Part shown: positions 24,010 through 32,174 of the stretch, in pieces
Position numbering within the stretch: position 1 is the stretch's first letter
How the letters are laid out: each line of letters starts with the position of its first letter
Assembly: GCA_040878345.1 (NCBI GenBank)
Contig: JBBDML010000036.1
Coordinates: 1 to 50,495, forward strand
Direction: 5' to 3'
DNA from: ZC4RG35 sp040878345
Lineage (GTDB): Bacteria; Actinomycetota; Acidimicrobiia; Spongiisociales; ZC4RG35
Length of the DNA stretch: 50,495 nucleotides
Translations under genes and position numbers: made by a program
The notes under the pieces: model-generated
Told to the model about the DNA's origin: nothing
Database searches by the model: none
Seen by the model: only the letters and a program-made list of their open reading frames with translations

Positions 24010-24065
24010 CTTAAACCCCCTTGAGCCGACACGGCTCGTGTGGGTTCGAAACCCACCCCGGGCAC
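24010..24065 (+). other. right attachment repeat (attR), duplicate of the tRNA-Leu 3' half
   Basis: Perfect 56-base copy of 22312-22367. It includes the second half of the anticodon loop, variable arm, T arm and acceptor strand but no 5' half, so it is not a functional tRNA. Confidence 0.9.
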
Positions 24066-24370
24066 TGCGAAAGGCCTGCTAGCTGGCCTAGCGAGGCTGT
24101 TTAGCTGGGCATGGTCACATAACGGTCTCGCGCCAGGCCGAACTCGTGTTCCCTTACGGATGAGGTCAGCCACCCGGGCTAGCGGGGAAGACCACCGCTG
24201 GGTGCTGAAACGTTCTCGGTGTCGGCGCGCGCTCAGCGCCGGGCAGTTCGATTCAGATCCTCCACGATTCGAAGATTGTGTGATGCGTTCAGGGGTGTGA
24301 CGGGCATAGACATAGTGAACAGGGGACGCGTCCGAAAGAGAGTGAAACGTAGACGTCGATTGGAATTTCT
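24066..24370. other. 305-bp gap between attR and the ECF operon
   Basis: I see no gene here. The minus-strand open frame that runs through it and over the att copy gives the GVGFEPT-type peptide, a known artefact of translating tRNA 3' ends backwards. The gap should contain the promoter of the following sigma operon, but I cannot pick it out. Confidence 0.5.
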
Positions 24371-24904
24371 TTGGCTCAGACTGGTGAGAGCATCGTCTTG
24401 ACCTCGAGCGAGTGGTTTGAATCGCTTTGGGTTGAAAACGCCGATCTTGTCTACTTGTACGCTGCGCGCCGTGTTGGCCCCGATTTCGCTCCGGACATCG
24501 TCGGCGAGACATTCACCGTCGCTTGGAGTCGAGGGAGCCATGTTCCATCGCCGGCGCTTCCCTGGTTGTACGGCGTGGCGCGGAACGTGATTGGGCGGCA
24601 TCGACGCACCGAGACCCGTTATTTCCGGCTGATCGAACGCGCTGCTCACAACCCAGCCCCCGACGCGATCCCGATGGAGATGAAGGTCATTGAGAGAGAC
24701 ATCTGGGAACGAGCGTTGCGGGCTCTTGATGAGACCGACCGAGAGGCGCTGCTGCTGGTGGCATGGGAAGGGCTTAGTCCCGCCGAGGCGGCGGTTGTCA
24801 TGGGCTACTCGGCTGGGGCGTTCCGTGTCCGATTGAGTAGGGCGAGGCGGCGCTTGAGAAGGCAACTAGAGCAGACACAAACAGATTCAGGAGTGAGCAG
24901 ATGA
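24371..24904 (+). CDS. ECF RNA polymerase sigma factor
   Basis: The 177-residue protein has region 2 (VYLYAARRVGPDFAPDIVGE, TFTVAWSR, LPWLYGVARNVIGRHRR) and region 4 (ALDETDREALLLVAWEG, AAVVMGYSAGAFRVRLSRAR). The start appears to be TTG 24371; another in-frame TTG lies at 24398, so the N-terminus is uncertain. It overlaps the next gene by ATGA, and that gene encodes a membrane protein, so the two likely form a sigma/anti-sigma pair controlling the exporter genes behind them. Confidence 0.88.
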   Translation: MAQTGESIVLTSSEWFESLWVENADLVYLYAARRVGPDFAPDIVGETFTVAWSRGSHVPSPALPWLYGVARNVIGRHRRTETRYFRLIERAAHNPAPDAIPMEMKVIERDIWERALRALDETDREALLLVAWEGLSPAEAAVVMGYSAGAFRVRLSRARRRLRRQLEQTQTDSGVSR

Positions 24905-26070
24905 GCAAGGAACTCAGGAGGCTGGCTGGTCTAAACCCGTATCCACCTGACTCGTTTAAGCGTTGGGGTGGTTCGGCGGAAGGCAAGCGCGTTTTCGAGT
25001 CGGCCATCCTGGAAGGGGATCTCGAACCAGCGGACCTTGCTGAAGTGTCTCATCGAAGGATCCGTCCTTGGACTGTGGCGTGGGCCACGGCAGCGTTGAC
25101 GCTTGCTGTTTTTGTGCCGGTGATGTTGTTCAGAGGTGACGCTCCCGGTCAGGTGGGTGGACCTGTGCCAGCGATCGAGCAGCCGATAACCACGACCTCC
25201 AGTCCTGTGGAGCCTTCTGCTCCTAGTGCTGAACTGCTGGCGTATCTGCTTCCGATCTCGGGAGCGGAGGTGGCGTCGGTGAACTACATCTGGATGGCCG
25301 GTTTCCAAGAGCGGCTGGACAGAGTCGATGCTTGTCTCCGAGGCGAAGGGTTCGACTTCGACTTCCAATCGACCATGCCTCCCGACCTCGTGCTGAGAGC
25401 CCGGAACCATCTCCCTGCCTATGACTCCTTGCGGAAGTATGGGTTCATCCCGACATGGACTAACCAGCCTCCGGGGTATCCCCCGGGAGTGGATTACATC
25501 GAGAACGACCTCAACAACGCGTTGGAGGGATTCGTTCCCTTCCCAGAAGGTGTCTCCGCGGCGGAGGCGAGGGCAATCGTCAACGCCTACCAAGACTGCT
25601 CATCCGAGGCCTCGGGGATAGATCCCAACTCCACCGGATCGCTCCTCACAGTCTTTGACGGGGACTACGAGCTCCTCGGAGGGAACTTCGAGCTCCTGTT
25701 GCGTGACTTGGACAATTCGCATCCCGACGTTGTTAGTGCCTTCGATGACTTCCAAGCATGTGTCCGCGGTCGCGGATGGGACTTCGATACGAGCCGAGAC
25801 GACGGGTCTGAGAACAACTCGATCGATCCGTTCCTGGGCGCGGCACAAGGTGTGGTATTCGAGTCTGAAGATCCTGCCGAACAACGAGAGACGGACGCTC
25901 GCGTGGTCACCGACCTGGTGGAATGCATGGCGCCTGTTGAAGCCGTTCGACAAGATCTTCGAGTCGACCTACGCGAGACCTACATCGACGACCACTGGGC
26001 CGACCTGGTCGAGGCCGAGGGCAGGTTCAGTGCTGCCTTGAGGGAGATGGGTATTGGCACCCAAGGCTAA
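24901..26070 (+). CDS. membrane-anchored partner of the ECF sigma factor
   Basis: The 389-residue protein has a cytoplasmic N-terminus of about 55 residues (KELRRLAGLNPYPPDSFKRW), a membrane segment at about 60-78 (VAWATAALTLAVFVPVMLF) and a large outer domain with several paired cysteines (VDACLRGEGFDF, YQDCSSEA, FQACVRGRGWDF, LVECMAP). The two CxxGxGxDF-like segments suggest an internal duplication. ATGA coupling to the sigma gene supports an anti-sigma or sensor role. No classic zinc anti-sigma motif is visible, so the role is inferred. Confidence 0.65.
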   Translation: MSKELRRLAGLNPYPPDSFKRWGGSAEGKRVFESAILEGDLEPADLAEVSHRRIRPWTVAWATAALTLAVFVPVMLFRGDAPGQVGGPVPAIEQPITTTSSPVEPSAPSAELLAYLLPISGAEVASVNYIWMAGFQERLDRVDACLRGEGFDFDFQSTMPPDLVLRARNHLPAYDSLRKYGFIPTWTNQPPGYPPGVDYIENDLNNALEGFVPFPEGVSAAEARAIVNAYQDCSSEASGIDPNSTGSLLTVFDGDYELLGGNFELLLRDLDNSHPDVVSAFDDFQACVRGRGWDFDTSRDDGSENNSIDPFLGAAQGVVFESEDPAEQRETDARVVTDLVECMAPVEAVRQDLRVDLRETYIDDHWADLVEAEGRFSAALREMGIGTQG

Positions 26071-27247
26071 AACGACTGATGACCAGCCCAATACGCCCGC
26101 ATCCAGTCCTCAGTCCTACCGAGGACCAAGGCGCGGCACTTCCCCTGGAGCGAGGAGGGGAGCGAGAAACCTTGTTTGGGGCACTCTGGTGCTGCTTGCT
26201 GTTGCGGCCGGGTCGTTTGCTCTCGGACAAAGTGTTCAGTCGCCTGAGCAGGCTCTAGCGGAGGCACAACCGCCCGATCCCACCGTCCTTACGGTCCCAG
26301 TCGAGCTACGTCAACTGGTGGATTCGGTTGTCTTTCGGGCGGATGTCGAGCTGAGCGCCTCCCACGATGTCGGGATCCCCATATCTGAAGAGATCCCGAT
26401 CGTGACCGAGGTGCTGGTCGAGGAAGGCCAGACGGTCGAGGAGGGGGCCGCGCTGCTGGCGGTGAATGGGACGCGACGCTTCGTCCTTCAAGGACTGTTT
26501 CCGCCATACCGCGATTTGGCGCCCGGCCTGAGCGGTCCGGATGTCGCCCAACTGCAGGAAGCCCTTGTCCGCCTCGGGTATGCCGTGGGACGTCCGGGCG
26601 TGTTCGACTGGGCAACCGAGAGGGCTGTCCGGTCCATGTTCAGGGATCGTGGTGTAAAGCTGGTCATCGACGAGGAGCAAGGCGGCGTCATGATCGAACG
26701 CGAGTGGTTCATCTTCGTTCCGGAACTTCCGTCGCAGGTGGCCACTTCAGGGCTGCGTATTGGCGTGGACCTCCGCAATGCTGCTTTGCCGCTGCTGACC
26801 CTCTCAAACGGCGACCTTCGCGCGGTGGCTGTCGTCGACACCGGGCTCATCTCAGACCTGACGCCGGGTCGAGTTGTCGAGATCGCAAGCGGTTCAACCA
26901 GTTTCAAGGCCGAAGTAGTGGCCCTGATACCCGCTTCCGTTGCAGAGGCGACTAGCTCGACAATCGTGATGGAGTTCCTCGACGAACCACCGGCCGACTG
27001 GAGAGGCCTCAATGTAAGGGTCACAGCTGTTTTCGAACGGAGTCCAGGACCTGTGCTAGCGGTCCCCGTCTCAGCGATCTACGCCGATGCCTCCACACAG
27101 TCGTACGTCCGCCGGGTCGGCCCGGACGGCAGGCAGGAGAGGATCGACGTCGAGGTCGGAGCAACCGCCAGCGGTTACATCCAAATCGAAGCCGTCGGAG
27201 GTTCCCTGAAAGCGGGAGACATGGTCGAGGTGGGGAACAAGGGGTAG
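26054..27247 (+). CDS. periplasmic adaptor (HlyD-like) with peptidoglycan-binding domain
   Basis: The 397-residue protein starts at TTG 26054, overlapping the previous stop by 17 bp. It has one N-terminal membrane segment (about 38-58, NLVWGTLVLLAVAAGSFALG), a lipoyl/barrel-type half-motif (IVTEVLVEEGQTVEEGAALLAV at about 115-140), an inserted peptidoglycan-binding_1 domain (GPDVAQLQEALVRLGYAVG ... FDWATERAVRSMF, about 158-195) and a C-terminal beta-barrel part (RVVEIASGS, VLAVPVSAIY). This is the adaptor of actinobacterial MacB-like export systems. The PG-binding domain suggests anchoring to the cell wall instead of an outer membrane. Confidence 0.85.
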   Translation: MAPKAKTTDDQPNTPASSPQSYRGPRRGTSPGARRGARNLVWGTLVLLAVAAGSFALGQSVQSPEQALAEAQPPDPTVLTVPVELRQLVDSVVFRADVELSASHDVGIPISEEIPIVTEVLVEEGQTVEEGAALLAVNGTRRFVLQGLFPPYRDLAPGLSGPDVAQLQEALVRLGYAVGRPGVFDWATERAVRSMFRDRGVKLVIDEEQGGVMIEREWFIFVPELPSQVATSGLRIGVDLRNAALPLLTLSNGDLRAVAVVDTGLISDLTPGRVVEIASGSTSFKAEVVALIPASVAEATSSTIVMEFLDEPPADWRGLNVRVTAVFERSPGPVLAVPVSAIYADASTQSYVRRVGPDGRQERIDVEVGATASGYIQIEAVGGSLKAGDMVEVGNKG

Positions 27248-27249
27248 AA

Positions 27250-27939
27250 GTGTCCGGCATCGCGCCTCTGATGGAATGCCATGACCTCACTCGCTGGCAC
27301 CCCGGCGGAATCGTTGCCGTTAGAGACGTCACGCTCTCCGTAAATCGAGGTGAGCTGATAGCTATCACCGGACCCTCTGGGTCAGGCAAGACCAGCCTGC
27401 TAGCAATGCTCGGCCTGCTCGACAAGCCGAACGCCGGGGTTCACCGAATCATGGGAGTCGACGCGACCAAGGCCACAGAACGAGAACGCGCCCGCATCCG
27501 CTCCCGATTTATCGGCTTCGTCTTCCAGTCGTTCCACCTACTCCCGGCACGGACGGCACTGGAGAACGTCGCAATGGGCCTGCTGTACTCGAGTAGGTCG
27601 CGAGGGCAACGATTGGAGAGCGCTCGAGAGGCTCTGATGCAGTTCGGGCTTTGTGAGCGCATCCACTCGCACGCCGGAACCCTGTCCGGAGGGGAACAGC
27701 AACGAGTCGCTATTGCAAGGGCCCTGGTCGGCGAACCCGAGGTGCTGCTGTGTGACGAGCCCACCGGGAACCTCGACACACGTCACACCACTCAACTCCT
27801 CGACGTACTCGTTGGCCTAAATAGGGCCGGACTTACAATCGTCATCGTCACCCACGATCGCGACGTGGCGGCCGTGGCCGGCATTCACTACGAGATGACC
27901 GATGGCAACCTCGAGATGGTCGGAGCAGACACTTCGTGA
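27250..27939 (+). CDS. ABC transporter ATP-binding protein, MacB/LolD type
   Basis: The 229-residue ATPase has every expected motif: Walker A GPSGSGKTS (about 41-49), Q-loop FVFQSFHLL, signature LSGGEQQR, Walker B LLCDEPTGNLD and the H-loop VTHD. It starts at GTG 27250, 2 bp after the adaptor stop, and its stop overlaps the permease GTG (GTGA). The sequence class is that of export ATPases that pair with FtsX-type permeases. The exported substrate is unknown. Confidence 0.95.
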   Translation: MSGIAPLMECHDLTRWHPGGIVAVRDVTLSVNRGELIAITGPSGSGKTSLLAMLGLLDKPNAGVHRIMGVDATKATERERARIRSRFIGFVFQSFHLLPARTALENVAMGLLYSSRSRGQRLESAREALMQFGLCERIHSHAGTLSGGEQQRVAIARALVGEPEVLLCDEPTGNLDTRHTTQLLDVLVGLNRAGLTIVIVTHDRDVAAVAGIHYEMTDGNLEMVGADTS

Positions 27940-29141
27940 CTGGCCAAAGGGCGAGCCAACTGGTGGCCAACCTGCGTTCTTCTGTGGTCGACCCGGTCCG
28001 CGAAGCGTGGGCGACTTTGGCGCAAAGGCCGGGTCGGACTCTCTTGACAGCCACCGCGAGCGCCTTGGGCGTCGGTGTATTGGTGCTCACCGTTGGACTT
28101 ACTGACACACTCGCACGTCAAGTGTCCGACGAGTTCGACGCCCTAAGAGCAACCGAAGTTGTGGTCCGACCGGCACTCGGCGGATCGAACCTCGCCGCCT
28201 CTGCAGAGCAACGAGTCAGTGGGATCAACGGAGTGGAGAGACTTGGAACCATCGTTCGACTCGGACCAGCAGCAATAGGGCGAACCACCATAAAAACAGG
28301 AGAACCCACCGTTTCCGCTGACGTGCTCGCCGTAACACCAGGGGCCCTAGACGCTCTCGGACTGACCCTACGCAACGGCCGTCACTTCGACTTCTTCCAC
28401 ACCACCCAAGCACCACAAGTCGTCATCCTCGGTGCTGGAGTCGCACAGCGACTCGGAATCCAGAGCCCAGACGGGACCGCAGCCGTCCTTATCAACGACC
28501 AACCCCACGTGATCATCGGTATCGCGGACGAAGTAACTAGGAGACCCGCCTACACAGGAGTGGTCATCATCCCGCTCACCAACGAACCCAGATCTCCGAC
28601 AGAGAGCAACCTCGAAGAACTCCTTATACAAACCGCACCGGGCGCAGCGTCAGTCGTAGCCCAGCAGGTCGCCGTGGCTATCAGCCCTCACGCACCCGAG
28701 ACACTCGAAACCACATTCCCACCAGACGCCACCGCCTTCCGCCAAGGAATCGAAACCAGCCTTCGGTCATCGCTCCTCGCGCTCGGCGTCACGATCTTGA
28801 TCATCGGACTCCTCGGAATCGCCAACGCCTCTTTCATATCGGTCCTCGAAAGAACCAGCGAAATCGGAGTCCGTCGAGCTATCGGCGCTAGACCCTCACA
28901 CATCTGGCTGCAAGTCCTCACCGAATCCGGACTCACAGGAGGAATCGGCGGCACCATCGGCTCAAGCCTCGCCATCATCACCCTCGTAGCCCTAACAACC
29001 ATGAGCGGCTGGACCCCCACCATCACCAGCGCCGTCCCCGTGCTCGGCCCTCTCATGGGCGCCTGCGCCGGATGCCTTGCCGGACTCGCCCCCGCACGAC
29101 GCGCCACCCGCATACAACCCACAGAAGCACTGCGCCTGTGA
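27936..29141 (+). CDS. ABC transporter permease, FtsX/MacB type
   Basis: The 401-residue membrane protein has the MacB layout: one membrane helix near the N-terminus (about 32-55), a large outer domain (about 60-265) and three C-terminal helices (about 272-295, 325-350, 362-385), ending in the typical APARRATRIQPTEALRL. It is the last gene of the five-gene operon. Its second half uses noticeably more A and C in third positions and looks less GC-rich than neighbouring core genes, which hints at horizontal origin. Such transporters export peptides, lipids or drugs; here the cargo cannot be told. Confidence 0.92.
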   Translation: MTGQRASQLVANLRSSVVDPVREAWATLAQRPGRTLLTATASALGVGVLVLTVGLTDTLARQVSDEFDALRATEVVVRPALGGSNLAASAEQRVSGINGVERLGTIVRLGPAAIGRTTIKTGEPTVSADVLAVTPGALDALGLTLRNGRHFDFFHTTQAPQVVILGAGVAQRLGIQSPDGTAAVLINDQPHVIIGIADEVTRRPAYTGVVIIPLTNEPRSPTESNLEELLIQTAPGAASVVAQQVAVAISPHAPETLETTFPPDATAFRQGIETSLRSSLLALGVTILIIGLLGIANASFISVLERTSEIGVRRAIGARPSHIWLQVLTESGLTGGIGGTIGSSLAIITLVALTTMSGWTPTITSAVPVLGPLMGACAGCLAGLAPARRATRIQPTEALRL

Positions 29142-29410
29142 CCCATTGCCCACGATCGCGGAAAAGCCCCAAAGAAAATATGGGCGAAGATGACCGGTCG
29201 GTGCTGGTTAGGCCGTGGGACCCGGACCGGTGGGTGGGGGAGGGGAGAGGAACCGAGCCCGGGCCCCACGAAGAATGCGGGTCGATCGATCCTCCTCTCC
29301 AGCGACACCTGGTGTGTGTCCACCACTGATCAACCCAGTGGCCCCAGTGTATACCCGGCAGGTGTTTTGACCGGGGACAGCCGACGCCGTTGGGGTTCCT
29401 TCGGCGCCAC

Positions 29411-29416
29411 TAGCTT
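29411..29416 (+). promoter_or_regulatory. -10 box TAGCTT, leaderless position
   Basis: TAGCTT ends 9 bases before the ATG at 29426. The intervening bases hold no ribosome site. A weak TTGGGG lies about 15 bases upstream of the box. Confidence 0.4.
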
Positions 29417-29425
29417 GCCCCTCTC

Positions 29426-32164
29426 ATGGCCGACTACCCGTCTGAGTACGAGCTCGATGTCGTTCTCCGTGACGGTGGAGTCGCCCGGGTCCGCCCCATA
29501 CGCTCCGGCGACGCCGAGGGGGCGCGTGCCTTCTTCGAACGTCTTGGGCCCGAGTCACGCTACTTCCGGTTCTTCAGCGTCAAGCAGACCCTGACCCACG
29601 AAGAGATCAGCCATTTCACCAATGTCGACTACTACCAACGGATGGCGCTGGTCGCCCTCCACGAGGGAGAGATCGTCGCGGTCGGCACCTACGACCGGGA
29701 AGGGCCCGGAGCCAGCACTGCCGAAGTCGCCTTCGCCGTGGTCGACGAGCACCAGGGAAGAGGTCTGGGCACCAGGCTCCTCGAGCTCCTCACCAACCAC
29801 GCCCGCGACCACGGGGTCGACGGTTTCCGGGCCTACGTCCTGGGTGAGAATCGTCAGATGATGCGGGTCTTCCGCAACTCGGGATACGAGTTGACCCGCA
29901 CCATGGACCGGGGGGTCTACACGGTCGACTTCCCGGTGCGGGAGAGCGAGACGTCGCTGGGCGCCGAGGCAGAGCACGAGAAGAGGGCGGTGGCCGCTTC
30001 CCTGCTCCCTCTCTTCTTCCCCCGCTCGGTGGCCGTGATCGGGGCTTCGAACGATCCGGGCTCCATCGGGGGAAAGCTCTTCAACAACCTCTTGGGGACG
30101 GGCTTCACCGGGCCCCTGTACCCGGTCAACCCGTCCTCGAAGGTGGTGCGGTCCGTCAGGGCATACCCCACGGTCCTCGACGTCCCCGACGAGGTGGATC
30201 TGGCCTATGTGGTGGTGCCACAGCGATTCGTGCTCGACGTGGTTCGCCAGTGTGGTGACAAGGGGGTGCGAGGGGTGGTGGTGATCTCGGCCGGTTTCTC
30301 CGAGGTGGGCGAGACCGGCGCCGCCCTCGAGGCCGAGCTGTTGAAGGAGGTCAGGGACAGTGGGATGAGGATGGTAGGGCCCAACTGCATGGGCCTGCTC
30401 AACACGGCCGACGCCGTTCGCCTCAACGGCACCTTCGCCCCGGTCTACCCACCCGCCGGGAACGTCGCCATGTCGAGTCAGTCCGGCGCCCTCGGCATCA
30501 CCATCCTGGACTATGCGGCCAGGAACAACATAGGGATCTCCCAGTTCGTCTCGGTGGGGAACAAGGCCGACGTCAGCGGCAACGACTTGCTCCTGGCCTG
30601 GGAGGACGACCCCCAGACCGACGTCATCACCCTCTATCTGGAGTCGTTCGGCAACCCCAGGAAGTTCTCGCGCATCGCCCGCCGCATCGGGCGCCGCAAG
30701 CCGATCATCGCGGTCAAGTCGGGCCGGACCACGGCCGGGAGCAGGGCGGCTTCCTCCCACACCGGGGCGCTGGCTTCTTCGGATGTGGCGGTCAACGCCC
30801 TGTTTCGCCAGGCCGGCGTGATCCGGGTGGAGACCATCGAGGAGCTCTTTGCCGCCGCCAGCCTCCTCGCCAGCCAGCCGGTCCCGAATGGGCCCCGGGT
30901 TGGGATCGTGACCAATGCCGGAGGCCCGGCGATCCTGGCCGCCGACGCTCTGGAGGCCAACGGGCTCGATATCCCCGAGCTGTCGGTCGAGCTGCGGGAG
31001 TCCTTGGCTGCCCATCTCACCCCCGAGGCGTCGACTCGCAACCCGGTGGACCTGATCGCATCGGGGGGCCCGACCGAGTTCGAGGCCGCCACCTCCGCAT
31101 TGCTCGACTCGGGTGAGGTGGACTCGGTGATGGTCATCTACGTGCCGACCTCGACCGAGGGGGCAGGCCAGGTGGCCGCGGCGGTCCGCAGATGCCAGGA
31201 CCTCCACGGGGGGCCGGTGACCCTGCTCTCGGTGTTCATGCACTCGGCGGCCTCCGGCGCCCTGTTCGTGGGTGACGAGGGCAAGAGGACCATCCCCAGC
31301 TTCGCCTTCCCCGAGACTGCTGCGGTGGCCCTGGCCCGGGCCGTGAGGCACGGTGAGTGGCGGGGACGCGACCCCGGAGTAGAGGTTCGTCTCGAAGACG
31401 ACCAGGTGGAGGCGATCAGGGAGGTGGTCGAGAAAGCCATGGCCCGGCTCGGAGCGGAGGGAGGGTGGCTCGATCCCGCGGAGGTCGACCTCTGCATTCG
31501 CGGCGCCGGGCTCCGGACCCCGATCACCCGTGTGACCACATCCGTAGACGAGGCGGTGGCGGTGGCCGGCGACATCGGGGGACCGGTGGTGCTGAAGGTG
31601 ATCTCGGCTTCGGCGCTGCACAAATCGGACGTGGGTGGTGTGATCCTTGGAGTCGAAGGGGCCGATCAGGTGGCGGACGGCTATACCCGGGTCCGGGCGG
31701 TGGTCGACGACGCCGAAGGGGTGCTGGTCCAGGAGTTCATCGCCAGTGGCCATGAGGTTCTGATCGGGATGGCCCAGGATCCCAACTTCGGCCCGCTGGT
31801 GGTCTTCGGGCTCGGCGGGGTCTACGTCGAGCTGCTCGGGGACGTTGCCTTCCGGATTCACCCCCTCACCGACGTCGACGCCTCGGAGATGGTCCGCGAG
31901 ACCAAGGGATACCGGCTCCTCGAGGGCTACCGAGGCCAGCCTCGAGGAGACATCCAGACCCTGGAGAAGACTCTTCTCCGGGTCTCGGGCTTGATCACCG
32001 CGATACCGGAGCTGGTGGAGATGGACCTCAACCCGGTCAAAGTGCTCCCACCAGGGGAGGGGGTCTGGGTGGTAGATGCCCGGATCCGGCTCCATCCCCT
32101 CCCACCGCGATTGCGACCCACCATGCGTGACCTTCCCGGCGTCACCTCGAGGGCCTCGGTATAA
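29426..32164 (+). CDS. GNAT acetyltransferase fused to ADP-forming acyl-CoA synthetase
   Basis: The 912-residue protein has an N-terminal GNAT domain (about 10-165, acetyl-CoA loop QGRGLGTRLLELL), a CoA-binding domain (about 190-300, SVAVIGASNDPGSIGGKLFN), a succinyl-CoA-ligase-like domain with the phospho-His in SSHTGALA (His about 445), and a C-terminal ATP-grasp domain (about 690-905, LKVISASALHKSDVGGV). It resembles the protein lysine acetyltransferases of the Pat family with GNAT in front, the arrangement known in actinobacteria such as Streptomyces PatA. The His is kept, so synthetase activity is possible, though in Pat proteins this half is often regulatory. Substrates unknown. Confidence 0.92.
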   Translation: MADYPSEYELDVVLRDGGVARVRPIRSGDAEGARAFFERLGPESRYFRFFSVKQTLTHEEISHFTNVDYYQRMALVALHEGEIVAVGTYDREGPGASTAEVAFAVVDEHQGRGLGTRLLELLTNHARDHGVDGFRAYVLGENRQMMRVFRNSGYELTRTMDRGVYTVDFPVRESETSLGAEAEHEKRAVAASLLPLFFPRSVAVIGASNDPGSIGGKLFNNLLGTGFTGPLYPVNPSSKVVRSVRAYPTVLDVPDEVDLAYVVVPQRFVLDVVRQCGDKGVRGVVVISAGFSEVGETGAALEAELLKEVRDSGMRMVGPNCMGLLNTADAVRLNGTFAPVYPPAGNVAMSSQSGALGITILDYAARNNIGISQFVSVGNKADVSGNDLLLAWEDDPQTDVITLYLESFGNPRKFSRIARRIGRRKPIIAVKSGRTTAGSRAASSHTGALASSDVAVNALFRQAGVIRVETIEELFAAASLLASQPVPNGPRVGIVTNAGGPAILAADALEANGLDIPELSVELRESLAAHLTPEASTRNPVDLIASGGPTEFEAATSALLDSGEVDSVMVIYVPTSTEGAGQVAAAVRRCQDLHGGPVTLLSVFMHSAASGALFVGDEGKRTIPSFAFPETAAVALARAVRHGEWRGRDPGVEVRLEDDQVEAIREVVEKAMARLGAEGGWLDPAEVDLCIRGAGLRTPITRVTTSVDEAVAVAGDIGGPVVLKVISASALHKSDVGGVILGVEGADQVADGYTRVRAVVDDAEGVLVQEFIASGHEVLIGMAQDPNFGPLVVFGLGGVYVELLGDVAFRIHPLTDVDASEMVRETKGYRLLEGYRGQPRGDIQTLEKTLLRVSGLITAIPELVEMDLNPVKVLPPGEGVWVVDARIRLHPLPPRLRPTMRDLPGVTSRASV

Positions 32165-32165
32165 G
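32160..32165 (+). promoter_or_regulatory. possible -10 box TATAAG overlapping the previous stop codon
   Basis: TATAAG covers the stop codon of the acyl-CoA synthetase gene and ends 9 bases before the GTG at 32175. It may give the enoyl-CoA hydratase gene its own leaderless transcript; simple read-through is the alternative. Confidence 0.3.
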
Positions 32166-32174
32166 GTCGGCACC

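Noticed and set aside
24010..24065. second tRNA-Leu gene
   Set aside because: Only the 3' half is present; the acceptor 5' strand, D arm and 5' anticodon stem are missing.
23976..24512. 178-codon minus-strand frame containing GVGFEPTRAVSAQGG
   Set aside because: This peptide is the well-known artefact of reading the tRNA 3' end backwards; here it comes from the attR copy.
24066..29141. exporter operon as part of the same integrated element
   Set aside because: It lies outside the two 56-bp repeats and I found no third copy of the repeat to the right.
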